Below, in pieces: positions 11,226-20,082 of a stretch of DNA of 36,245 nt. The translations under genes were made by a program, and so were the position numbers. How positions within the stretch are numbered: position 1 is the stretch's first letter; every line of letters begins with the position of its first letter. Under the pieces are notes generated by a model. The model was not told the DNA's origin. It worked only from the letters and a program-made list of their open reading frames with translations, and did no database searches. This DNA comes from Desulfobacteraceae bacterium (GTDB lineage Bacteria; Desulfobacterota; Desulfobacteria; Desulfobacterales; UBA11574), in contig JAUWLP010000004.1 in NCBI GenBank assembly GCA_030613575.1, positions 1 to 36,245 of the forward strand, given 5' to 3'.

Positions 11226-11573
11226 TTTGATAATATAGAAATTTTCTTTTTTGGACACAGATCCGTCTGCTCAGTTGAATTCGGTGTTATTAGCCGAACC
11301 ATTTAGCCGGGGCAGGTCCTGCAGATCGTACTGGGGCGTCCTATTTAGTGCCCGAACGAAAACCCCGTTCAGGCACGATTGATGATTGTTGATTGTTGAT
11401 TTAAAAACCAAAATAAATTCATAGAGTTGGTAGCGGCACGATTATAGCTGAATTCCGCTTCATGGGGTTTTCGGTCAAGCACTATTTAACTTGACAAACA
11501 GACGATATTTACTTAGATTATGTTTTATAAAACATGTTCTTTTTCATCTTTTTACCACAAATGATTTCTTTAT

Positions 11574-11928
11574 GGGGGCGAAACGGCTTCGACGGGGATA
11601 AAGAAGCATCGGCTGCATGCCAAGCTCCTGCCGGCTTGTAAAAAAGGCGGGAAACTTAAAATAATCGCAGACGATTATAATTACGCTTTAGCCGCTTAAA
11701 GGCTAACGTCCTACCGGATTATTCCTGCGCATCCGGCAAGGGCGTCGACTAGCAGGATAGCCGGTCCTAATATCCCGTTAACGGATCGGTGACATTTTTA
11801 CGGGATAGCCTATCAAGCATCCTGCCTGGAGGAGACTTGAGAAGGCGAAAGCGAAATTTCAGGCTATGTATGTAGATGCCCTTGCGGAATATTCGCGGAC
11901 GCGGGTTCGACTCCCGCCGCCTCCACCA
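11574..11928 (+). ncRNA. ssrA: transfer-messenger RNA (tmRNA)
   Basis: 5' GGGGGCGAAACGGCTTCGACGGGG; 3' GGGTTCGACTCCCGCCGCCTCCACCA; 5'/3' acceptor pairing; tag frame gca gac gat tat aat tac gct tta gcc gct taa (ADDYNYALAA) at 11667-11699. Confidence 0.97.
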
Positions 11929-12084
11929 GTCTTCGTTTGAGCTTGACGAAAGCGAAGACTGCCGCGCCGTCGCTATTAGCGAAGGCGGGCTAAATAAGTC
12001 CATAAATAAATCCCAAACAAGCTCAAACTACGACTCGGCACGCCAGTCTATGTTTGAGCCTGACGAAAACGAAGACTACCAGTT
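11926..12084 (+). repeat. pair of about 38-bp direct repeats, each an imperfect AGTCTTCG...CGAAGACT hairpin, downstream of tmRNA
   Basis: ccagtcttcgtttgagcttgacgaaagcgaagactgcc (from 11926) and ccagtctatgtttgagcctgacgaaaacgaagactacc (from about 12041). Confidence 0.8.
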
Positions 12085-12087
12085 AAA

Positions 12088-12330
12088 TTGTTTTATTACG
12101 TTTACATCCTTCAATCGATAAATTATCCTGATCGGTTCTACACAGGTTTCACCGAAAACCTGAAAAGCAGACTTGAACACCACAACAACAGTCAAAGCCC
12201 ACATACTTCAAAACACCGCCCCTGGCGGATCAAAACCTCAATAGCATTTGCTGACAAACAAAAGGCAATCGATTTCGAACAATACCTAAAAACTTACTCT
12301 GGAAGAGCATTTGCGAAAAAACGGTTATAG
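12088..12330 (+). CDS. GIY-YIG nuclease superfamily protein (UPF0213-like)
   Basis: FYYVYILQSINYPDRFYTGFTENLKSRLEHHN...SKHRPWRIKTSIAFADKQKAIDFEQYLKTYSGRAFAKKRL; N-terminus may start at a TTG. Confidence 0.9.
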   Translation: MFYYVYILQSINYPDRFYTGFTENLKSRLEHHNNSQSPHTSKHRPWRIKTSIAFADKQKAIDFEQYLKTYSGRAFAKKRL

Positions 12331-12404
12331 AAGTTTTTTTCCAACCAAACCCTGATTTTATTTGGAGGGCAATACTGTTAAATATTTGGATTTGTGAAAG
12401 TGTT

Positions 12405-12524
12405 TTATATGGTTTTTTGTTCTCTCAAAAATGTATCAAGAGCCTCGATAACAATAAGGGTGATGTCGGTATTGTTTTCCGATGCATAGGCTTCAACTCT
12501 TTCGGCAAGCCTGCAGGAACTTAA
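12405..12524 (-). pseudogene. remnant of a ribbon-helix-helix-like antitoxin
   Basis: Hand translation gives LSSCRLAERVEAYASENNTDITLIVIEALDTFLREQKTI* with no in-frame ATG before an upstream stop. Confidence 0.4.
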
Positions 12525-12554
12525 CTATTTGAAATAATTAAATCCCTCTTTATC

Positions 12555-12693
12555 CTTGACGGCTTCGTAAAAAGTCCCAACACCGTCATGCCGGACTTGA
12601 TCCGGCATCCAGAACTTATTGAAATTACTGGATTCCGGCTTTCGCCGGCATGACGATTCCAAGAGATTTTCGACTTTTTACGAATTCATCAAG
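12555..12693. repeat. MITE-like nested inverted repeat
   Basis: Outer arms cttgacggcttcgtaaaaagtc / gactttttacgaattcatcaag; inner arms ccgtcatgccggacttgatccggcatccag / ctggattccggctttcgccggcatgacg. Confidence 0.85.
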
Positions 12694-12749
12694 TTTATTT
12701 TATTAAATTCTAAGGATTTATATCCTATAACTTAAAGTAAGAAATAAAA

Positions 12750-12787
12750 AAAGGCTTACAAGTTATTGAAAATACTTGTAAGCCTTT
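12750..12787 (-). terminator. Rho-independent terminator for minus-strand transcript
   Basis: Perfect 14-bp stem aaaggcttacaagt/acttgtaagccttt; on the minus strand the 3' arm runs into TTTTTTTATTTC. Confidence 0.8.
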
Positions 12788-12881
12788 CTTGTTATCGAGG
12801 CAGAAACCGGTTTCAGCTGCTGAATAGCGATGGTGACTTATTCAACAGGGGGTGTTTTCCAAAGGTCTCCGGAATATGCCC

Positions 12882-13100
12882 TTATATTTTATCTTCGGTA
12901 TAGAGGTTTTCTGTCAGCAATAATGCTTCTGATTCTATTAGTAGCTTTTCAGCTGTATCCTGAATCATTTGCAACTTAAGTTTTTCTTCCTCCTTAAATT
13001 CTTCCCATTTTTTAAAGATCTGCCCTGATGTTTTTGAACCAAAATAGACGTCTGTCCCATTAGAGATCTCAAGTTCAAATTTTTCGGTTTTGATAATCAT
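12882..13100 (-). CDS. small hypothetical protein (72 aa)
   Basis: MIIKTEKFELEISNGTDVYFGSKTSGQ...; RBS-like AAGGAGAG upstream; followed by the terminator at 12750-12787. Confidence 0.6.
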   Translation of the reverse strand: MIIKTEKFELEISNGTDVYFGSKTSGQIFKKWEEFKEEEKLKLQMIQDTAEKLLIESEALLLTENLYTEDKI

Positions 13101-13136
13101 TTAACACTCTCCTTGTGATCAAGTTTGGACGGTATA

Positions 13137-15497
13137 TTACGTTGCTTCAAGTTCCTTCAGTTTTTTTCTGACATGCCTGTTTTTAGGATCGAGAATCAGC
13201 GCGTTTTTATACTCTTCGATGGCCCGGTATGAAATACCAATTCTTTCATATAATGATGCCGCAGAAGCTCTGATTTTTGCATTGTCGGGCAAATATTCAA
13301 TTCCTTTTAACATAATGTTTAATGCTTCATCGTATTGCTTTTGTTTTGTGAAATAGCTTCTTGCCTTAAAAAAACAGCTTGGACTAACTTCTTCTTCATT
13401 ATCAAGCCAGTTAAATGCCTTTAAATAGGTACTCTCAGCTTCATGCTGCATACCCTTGTCCAATAAAAATTCGGCAAAAAATATTCTCGGTTCTACTCTA
13501 TCAGGGAGCGCATTCCTTATATCATCAAGGCTCAAGCCCTTTTCATCCATAAGATCGATATATGATCGGCTTTTATTAATATTCATTGACATGGCTGTCC
13601 GCATGGTGTCAATGCCGCGATCTTTATGACCGTTTGCCAGCAGCCATTCTGCGTAAGTTTTATATCGGACCGAACTTATCCGATTGTATTTTATCCCTGC
13701 CAGGAAAAGTCTTTCCGCAATTTCAGGTTGGCCAGTTTCGGACATGAACTCCCCAAAGTCATGAAGCAAAGATCCGGATACCGGATTTCGGTGTATTGCC
13801 TTTTTGAAGTAATGCAAAGCTGTCTCATTATCTGAAATACGGATGGCTGATTTTGCCGCAAACCATGGGACGAAGAAGTCCAGCGGATTATATTTTAAAG
13901 CTTTCTGTTCAATCTTTAATATATTTTCTGTGTCCTTTTCAGTAAGATTTTCAACTACCGAAAGCTTTAAAGTAGAAAAGAGCAGGGATTCGCCTTTTAT
14001 TGTGCCGATGTTAAACAATATAACAAAGGGTATCAACGGAAGCATGCAGACAGTGCCCGAAACAAACGCTTTTTTTGCCCTTGATGCCATGGGTTTTAAG
14101 AGGGTATTTCCCAACCCGTCTCTCAGTCGGGTATGAGATGCGGAAACAGCCAGTCCTGCAAGGAAAAACAGATACAATCCATTAGCTCCGATTTGAAGGT
14201 TGAAATCCGTAATGCTGTGGAGCAGAATAGCGATAATGCCGGATATGCTCCCAATATAGATGAAAATGGAATAGGGTTCCCTTCTTTTGAGAAATACCTT
14301 AAACGATTTATAAATGATCGTTACCAGAGATCCAAAAAAGAGTAAAAAACCAATAACACCACCGTTTACCAAAAACTCAATATAATCGTTATGGGCATGG
14401 GTAATTCTTCGGCCAAACGATTTGGACTGATATTTTGAATAAATATTGCCAAAGGTTCCCATGCCCGTTCCTGTAACAGGGAATTCCTTAAAAACATTCA
14501 CACTGTCTTTCCAGTAGATGGGCCTGTTCTCGGCGATTTCGCCCTTCTCATTTCTTGTCTTTTCGAATTCCTCGAAAATCGGCTTCCATCCAAACCAGCC
14601 CACTGAAACCAGTAATAAAAGAATTAGCAAGACAACGGTGCTACCGGCAGATCTGAACGTTCCCTGTTTTAGGGTGATCATCAGGAAACAAAATCCTGCC
14701 GATATACATAGGCTGATGATTCCGCCCCTCGAGAGGCTTAAAAAAACGGATACCGCAACCAACAGGGAGGAAAACCCTAACAGAATATGCTCGCTTGTCC
14801 GGATTTGACTGAAAAATTCAATGATTTTTTCTCGAATCGATGGATATGACACACTGGGTTTATAAAAAAGGAAAAGGGAAAAGATTACAGGGAAAATCAT
14901 CTCCATCAAGCCGGCGTAGTGGTTACTATTAAAATAGGGGCCGAAAGAAGATGGGTAGGCTTCATAAAACCAGTAAATTTTACCAGGAGATGTAAATCGC
15001 TGCAAAATTGCTGTTATACTAAGGATAGTTGCAAAGATTGCCAGATAATTTACGGTCTTTTTTAATAAAGACTCGTGGGACAGCAACTGAACCGTCAGCA
15101 GGTAAAACCCTGCATAGGATGTATACCGGAACAGTTCTTCAAGGGTCGCTTTTTTATTGATGGACAAGGAGATCCACTGGATCGGATCGACAATCCCGAT
15201 GGTTTCACTATACAGACTGTAGGTTGACGGCGAAATAAGCTTGACAACTTCTGCAGGCAGGGGAATCAGTTGAGCCAGGATAAAGGCTGGATAGAGCATT
15301 ATAAGAAGGGCGCCGGGTGCCTTGTAAATCGTCCAGTTATTCATTCCGCAGGAAATGAACAGCAAAAGGACCGCTCCAATTGACAATGCCTCCATTATGG
15401 TGAGAGACCATGTTGAGACCGTTCCAAAGGCAAGAGGGGAAAAAATCAGAAGAAAAATAAATATTCTATACGTTAGTTTTTCTATGGATCGGCTCAT
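13137..15497 (-). CDS. O-antigen ligase/polymerase (WaaL/Wzy-like) with C-terminal TPR repeats
   Basis: Multi-TM N-terminus, SLSRGGIISL, HAHNDYIEFLVNGGVIGFLLF; C-terminal TPR-like segment. Confidence 0.9.
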   Translation of the reverse strand: MSRSIEKLTYRIFIFLLIFSPLAFGTVSTWSLTIMEALSIGAVLLLFISCGMNNWTIYKAPGALLIMLYPAFILAQLIPLPAEVVKLISPSTYSLYSETIGIVDPIQWISLSINKKATLEELFRYTSYAGFYLLTVQLLSHESLLKKTVNYLAIFATILSITAILQRFTSPGKIYWFYEAYPSSFGPYFNSNHYAGLMEMIFPVIFSLFLFYKPSVSYPSIREKIIEFFSQIRTSEHILLGFSSLLVAVSVFLSLSRGGIISLCISAGFCFLMITLKQGTFRSAGSTVVLLILLLLVSVGWFGWKPIFEEFEKTRNEKGEIAENRPIYWKDSVNVFKEFPVTGTGMGTFGNIYSKYQSKSFGRRITHAHNDYIEFLVNGGVIGFLLFFGSLVTIIYKSFKVFLKRREPYSIFIYIGSISGIIAILLHSITDFNLQIGANGLYLFFLAGLAVSASHTRLRDGLGNTLLKPMASRAKKAFVSGTVCMLPLIPFVILFNIGTIKGESLLFSTLKLSVVENLTEKDTENILKIEQKALKYNPLDFFVPWFAAKSAIRISDNETALHYFKKAIHRNPVSGSLLHDFGEFMSETGQPEIAERLFLAGIKYNRISSVRYKTYAEWLLANGHKDRGIDTMRTAMSMNINKSRSYIDLMDEKGLSLDDIRNALPDRVEPRIFFAEFLLDKGMQHEAESTYLKAFNWLDNEEEVSPSCFFKARSYFTKQKQYDEALNIMLKGIEYLPDNAKIRASAASLYERIGISYRAIEEYKNALILDPKNRHVRKKLKELEAT

Positions 15498-15537
15498 AAT
15501 AATTTGGGAATTGAAGAATTTAAGAATTGAGGAATTA

Positions 15538-15790
15538 GTCTGCTCTTCTCACCTTCTGCTCTTCTCACCTTCTCGCCCTTCCTGTCCTCCTTCTTCTGAC
15601 TTCTGACTTCTGTATTCTAATCTTCTGCTCTTCTCACCTTCCCGCCCTTACTGCCCTCCGACTTCCGTCCTCTGCCCTCTGACCTCCGTCTTCTGCTTGC
15701 CCAGTTAAATTCTTCGCAGAAGACGAGCGAAGCGGATTTAACCGGGGTCATCTAACCTTCTGCCCTTCCCATCTTCTCACCTTCTAATCT
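15538..15790. repeat. polypyrimidine heptamer array with embedded GAAGCGGATTTAACCGGG segment
   Basis: ctcttctcaccttctgctcttctcacc...ttctgacttctgacttctg...gactt ccgtcctctgccctctgacctccg. Confidence 0.85.
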
Positions 15791-16481
15791 TTTCCCCAGC
15801 CAACATGGCTTCGGGATTCGTGGTAACCAGTTTAAGGGCGTTTTCTTTGCCTATGATTTTACCGGCCTTGTGGACCGCTTCGGAAAGAACCGGCCGCCGA
15901 TACCGTGCGGAGTGAGCATCTGATGCAATAAAGCTGACCGCGCCCTTTCGTAACAGAAACCGGGCGCAAGCCTTTGAATCCTGGCCGAACATGCCGGTGA
16001 GGCTCCCCGCGGTGATCTGGACCAGAACCTGCATGTTTAGCAAATTAAACAGCATATCAGGATTTTTAAGAATGGCAGCATTTCGCTCCGGGTGAGCGAT
16101 GATGGGGTAAAATCCCTTTAAAATCAGGTGAAATAGTATTTCTCCGGCACGTTGGAGCAAGTGACCGGCAGGGAACTCTATGAGAATATATTTTGTCCCG
16201 TTGAGGGTATGAAGATTAAACTGAGACGAATCGAGATAAAACGACACTTCACCGCCCAACAGGATATCCACGGGTATCATCTTCTCCTCAAGGCGCTGCG
16301 TCAGCATCTCATGGCGTATGATTAAAGATTGTCTGGTTATGGAAGGTTCGTTGATATGCGGTGTGGCAATAATTTTAGAAATACCGTCAGCATGAGCGAT
16401 TTTTGCCATTTTAACAGATTCAGAAAGGTCGGCGGCACCATCGTCCACACCCGGAAGAATATGGCAGTGTATATCGATCAT
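15777..16481 (-). CDS. CpsB/YwqE-like tyrosine-protein phosphatase (PHP fold)
   Basis: MIDIHCHILPGVDDGAADLSESVKMAKIAHADGISKIIATPH, HPERN, SDAHS; ORF-track N-terminal extension lies in repeat DNA. Confidence 0.93.
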   Translation of the reverse strand: MIDIHCHILPGVDDGAADLSESVKMAKIAHADGISKIIATPHINEPSITRQSLIIRHEMLTQRLEEKMIPVDILLGGEVSFYLDSSQFNLHTLNGTKYILIEFPAGHLLQRAGEILFHLILKGFYPIIAHPERNAAILKNPDMLFNLLNMQVLVQITAGSLTGMFGQDSKACARFLLRKGAVSFIASDAHSARYRRPVLSEAVHKAGKIIGKENALKLVTTNPEAMLAGEKIRR

Positions 16482-16483
16482 TT

Positions 16484-16689
16484 CTAAAGCTAAAGTTTGA
16501 AGTGGGCTAAAGGCAGAGCCTACGGCTGTTGGAAGTAAGAGGTTGGAGGTCGGAGGCAAAGAAAATGTTTTTTGCCTCAAACCTATAGCGAAGCGCTCCT
16601 CCAACCTATTGCTGCTGAAAGCGAAACGCCGTGCGCCTTGCGATGCTTTCGCTTTCAACTTTAGGCACTTTAGATCACTTTAGGCATTC
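16484..16689. repeat. R1 arms flanking an R2 element (nested repeat)
   Basis: Left arm ctaaagctaaagtttgaagtgggctaaagg, right arm aactttaggcactttagatcactttaggcatt; interior 16515-16640 matches 22600-22720 in reverse complement. Confidence 0.75.
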
Positions 16690-16713
16690 TTTTGGCATAT
16701 CTTTTATGCAACG

Positions 16714-18942
16714 TTAGGGTTGGTTATCCGATGCATAATATTGATAGTACTCCTTGTTATAGTGGTAATAATAATATCCGCTCTTTTTCTCATCAACAGC
16801 ATTAATCACGGTACCGATAACCTTGGCCTCGATATCCGCCATTTGTTTCAACCCGTGGTTCATCATTTCATAGGTTGTCTTTCCGAAACGGATAACGATT
16901 AGGCTTGCGTCGACGATTTTACTCATTATCAATGTGTCGGAAACCGAAATAATCGGCGGTGTATCAAATATGACAAAATCGAATTTATCCTTCAACGCGC
17001 GAACAAGATCTTTCAATCTTTTGGAAATCATCAGTTCCGAAGGATTTGGTGGAATCGGACCGGAATTGATAACGCTCAGGTTCTCAGGCAGTCCGTCCCG
17101 GATGATGTTTATGCCGGACGTGCCGGTAATAAATGTGCTCAATCCCTTTTCGTTTTCCAGGCCGAAAACCTGATGCAGCATGGGTCTTCTCAAGTCGCAG
17201 TCGATAAGCAGGACCTCGCTTCCTGATTTGGCAATAGCCAAGGCAAGGTTAGAAGCGACGGTTGTTTTCCCGTCTTTAGGTGCCATGCTGGTTACCAGGA
17301 TGGTTTTGGGCGGCGAGTCAGAGGAAGACAACATGATGGATGCCCTGAGGGATTTGAAGCTCTCCGCAAGGGCACTTGACGGTTCATCTAAAATCAACTT
17401 GTAGAGATCTTTGTCTTTATTCTTTGCTTTCGAGATCGTGGAAAGGACAGGGATGTTGTATCGTTCCTCAATATCATCAGGCGTTTTTATTGTATTGTCC
17501 AGGTACTCCAGGAATAAAGCCAGACCAACACCGCCGAAAAGGCCCATGATAATGCCCAAAAGAATATTTCTCTTCTTGTTAGGCTTTGAGGGGAATTGAG
17601 GCAACTGGGCTTTTTCCACAACCCATACATTGATGTTTTGTGCCTTTTCCGTAATACTCTGCTCCCCGACTCTGCTGGTTAAGGCATCGAAAAGCTTCTG
17701 ATGATTTTCAATTTCTCGTTTCAGAATTTCGTACTGGACAAATTTCTCATTCAGACCGACAGCCTCTTTTTTGGTTTTTTCCAGAAGTCCCCTTAAATCC
17801 CGCGTATTGGAATCGGCCAGCTCATATCTATTTTTAACTGTTTTTATAATGTGCCGGATCTCCTGATTCCGTTTAGTCCGCAAAATCGCAAGTTCGCTCT
17901 TCACTCGAAGCATGACCGGATGCTTGTGGCCGTATTTTTTGGATTGCTCCATGATGTTCTGCTCGACTTTAAATATCTGATCCCGGATCAATTTCAAAAC
18001 CGGATCGTCGGCGATAACAGGGATGGTTTCAAGCTCTTCGAAGTTGTTGAGAGACTTTTTAATTATCTTGTAAATGGTTTCAAACTCCTTTTGCCGGGTC
18101 TCGGCCCGGGCCAATTCGCTGCCGAGTTGGGCCAGTTTTTGGGGAATGATGGTTACCCGGTCTTCAATGGTTACTATATCATTGGCCTTCATGTATTCGT
18201 TGAGCGCTTTTTTAGCCTTTTTTAGTTTTTTAGCCTCTTCTTCGCCCTTCATTCCCATCCATTTCTGATTATAATTGGACGCCTCCATTTTCATTTCCAA
18301 AAGTTGGTCCATGTATGATTTTGCCGTGGCATTGGCAATCATTACGGCCAGTTCAGGGTTTGCCGACATAAAACTAAGGTTAACGATTCTCGTTTCTTCC
18401 ACAGGTTCCACTGTAATGGCGGAACTGATCATTTGGGCAATGGAATCGACCTTGGAGATTTCGTCTTCCTCTATCTCCTGAATCGTTTTCACAGGCTTTG
18501 CAAAAACACTATTTGTGATTTTACTGACAACCGCATAAATGCCTTTGATCCAGCCCACAACCGCATTAACCGAAAAACCGGATTCATCCATGCCCGCAAC
18601 ATAGCTGTCGTATGTCTCCTCTAATTTTAGCTGCTTGACGACTTTTTTTGCAACCGGATAGCTGGTGATAATTTGTGCCTGGGTCTGGAGGAATTCAGGA
18701 TCATACTGTGCATAACCGTAATTTGGCATTAATGGACTGGCGTCGGTTTTTTCGATGAGCAGCCTTGTGGATGCCTCATAAATCGGCGTTGCCGTCAGGG
18801 TTTTGATGAGAACAACGGTAAAGATGATAATAAAAATTGAAAAAACAATCAGCTTTCTTTTTCTTAAGATATTCAGATAATCTCTTAAATGAATCTCTTT
18901 TTCTCTTAACATCATATCTTCGTTCATAAGTTTACGTCCCAT
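16714..18942 (-). CDS. polysaccharide chain-length determinant / BY-kinase fusion (Wzz-Wzc type)
   Basis: LRDYLNILRKRKLIVFSIF; Walker A TSMAPKDGKTTVASNLALA; DCDLRRPMLHQVFGLENEKGLS; Tyr-rich tail SGYYYYHYNKEYYQYY. Confidence 0.95.
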   Translation of the reverse strand: MGRKLMNEDMMLREKEIHLRDYLNILRKRKLIVFSIFIIIFTVVLIKTLTATPIYEASTRLLIEKTDASPLMPNYGYAQYDPEFLQTQAQIITSYPVAKKVVKQLKLEETYDSYVAGMDESGFSVNAVVGWIKGIYAVVSKITNSVFAKPVKTIQEIEEDEISKVDSIAQMISSAITVEPVEETRIVNLSFMSANPELAVMIANATAKSYMDQLLEMKMEASNYNQKWMGMKGEEEAKKLKKAKKALNEYMKANDIVTIEDRVTIIPQKLAQLGSELARAETRQKEFETIYKIIKKSLNNFEELETIPVIADDPVLKLIRDQIFKVEQNIMEQSKKYGHKHPVMLRVKSELAILRTKRNQEIRHIIKTVKNRYELADSNTRDLRGLLEKTKKEAVGLNEKFVQYEILKREIENHQKLFDALTSRVGEQSITEKAQNINVWVVEKAQLPQFPSKPNKKRNILLGIIMGLFGGVGLALFLEYLDNTIKTPDDIEERYNIPVLSTISKAKNKDKDLYKLILDEPSSALAESFKSLRASIMLSSSDSPPKTILVTSMAPKDGKTTVASNLALAIAKSGSEVLLIDCDLRRPMLHQVFGLENEKGLSTFITGTSGINIIRDGLPENLSVINSGPIPPNPSELMISKRLKDLVRALKDKFDFVIFDTPPIISVSDTLIMSKIVDASLIVIRFGKTTYEMMNHGLKQMADIEAKVIGTVINAVDEKKSGYYYYHYNKEYYQYYASDNQP

Positions 18943-19002
18943 GATTTCTACAATTAATTGTTAATAAAAGAGTTTTATGGCAAAATAATTCAGAACTTAA
19001 AC

Positions 19003-19142
19003 AAGTGTGAAGTGATCTAAAGTGATCTAAAATGCCTAAAGTTATGGAATTCTGTCAATTTTATATGAATAGTATGAATAGATGGAGCGAAGCGACACCT
19101 TAACTTTAGGCACTTCAAACTTTAGTTCACTTTAGTCACTTT
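19003..19142 (+). repeat. R1 copy 2
   Basis: gaagtgatctaaagtgatctaaaatgcctaaagttatggaattctgtcaattttatatgaa...gatggagcgaagcgacaccttaactttaggcacttcaaactttagttcactttagtcact. Confidence 0.9.
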
Positions 19143-19152
19143 TCTGGATTGG

Positions 19153-19947
19153 CTAAAAGAAGCTTTCGGGCACAACGATGATGTCGTCAGGAAGGATCGA
19201 TTCATCCATTTTTGCTTTGTATAGAACCGTCTCTTTTCCATTTATTTTTCGTATGATTTTAATCCGTTTGCGGGAAGCGATGTCGGTAAAGCCGCCGGCC
19301 ATGGTCACTGCCTTGAGCAGTGTTGTCTCCGAGCCGCATTTGTATGCCGCGGGTTTGTGGACCTGCCCGTTGATATAGAAAAGGTCCGCCTTTGTGATGT
19401 ATACACTGTCTTCGTCCAATAAAGCAACGTTAATGGTAGTATCTCCCTTTTCCAGTAATCGCTGCAAATCAACTCTTATGATGTTCACATTGTTTTTGTC
19501 AGAATTGTGTCTTCGTTTGATAATTGCCTGACTGCCGGCGTTATCTTTAACTCCGCCGGCTTTTGAGAGCAATTCGAGTAATGTTGTTTCCTCACGCAGT
19601 TCATATAACCCCGGCTTGTTGATCTGTCCCAGGATCGTTACATTTCTGCTTCTGAACTCTTCTATAAATATGGAAACATGGGGATCCACCAAGTAACCAT
19701 CGGCAAGCCGGCTTCTAATCTTATCATCAATCTGTGAAATGCTGAGTCCCTTTACATCCACCTTGCCGATCAGAGGAACAACAATAATCTCCTCCCCGCT
19801 GACCCTCACGGTGGTGGTCAGATCATCATTTTCATACACCACGATCTTTAATACATCGCCTTCACCCACCACATAGTCCTGTGCGCCGGCCAATGCGGTA
19901 AAACAAAAGATAATAGCCAATATTGCTATTAGGGATTTTACTCTCAT
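19153..19947 (-). CDS. polysaccharide biosynthesis/export protein (Wza-like, SLBB)
   Basis: Signal peptide MRVKSLIAILAIIFCFTALAGAQ; YVVGEGDVLKIVVYENDDLTT; SLBB repeats VTILGQINKPGLYEL. Confidence 0.93.
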   Translation of the reverse strand: MRVKSLIAILAIIFCFTALAGAQDYVVGEGDVLKIVVYENDDLTTTVRVSGEEIIVVPLIGKVDVKGLSISQIDDKIRSRLADGYLVDPHVSIFIEEFRSRNVTILGQINKPGLYELREETTLLELLSKAGGVKDNAGSQAIIKRRHNSDKNNVNIIRVDLQRLLEKGDTTINVALLDEDSVYITKADLFYINGQVHKPAAYKCGSETTLLKAVTMAGGFTDIASRKRIKIIRKINGKETVLYKAKMDESILPDDIIVVPESFF

Positions 19948-20082
19948 GATACTCCTATAAAAAGATTGAAAATTGATGATTGACGATTGAAGATTGGTGG
20001 TATCGCCTTGCTATATTTTTTTATTAATAAAATTGGGAAGAATTCCTTAAATATTCAATATGCAATATTCAATATGCAATTC

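Noticed and set aside
11767-12121. ORFs 11767..12003 (-) and 11876..12121 (+)
   Set aside because: They lie over the tmRNA 3' half and its flanking repeats; RRRESNPRPRIF is the usual antisense artefact of the T-arm.
12555-12693. CRISPR-like or novel RNA at the CCGTCATGCCGG...CCGGCATGACGG region
   Set aside because: Single nested inverted repeat, no spaced direct repeats; resembles intergenic MITE/REP-like repeats common in proteobacterial genomes.
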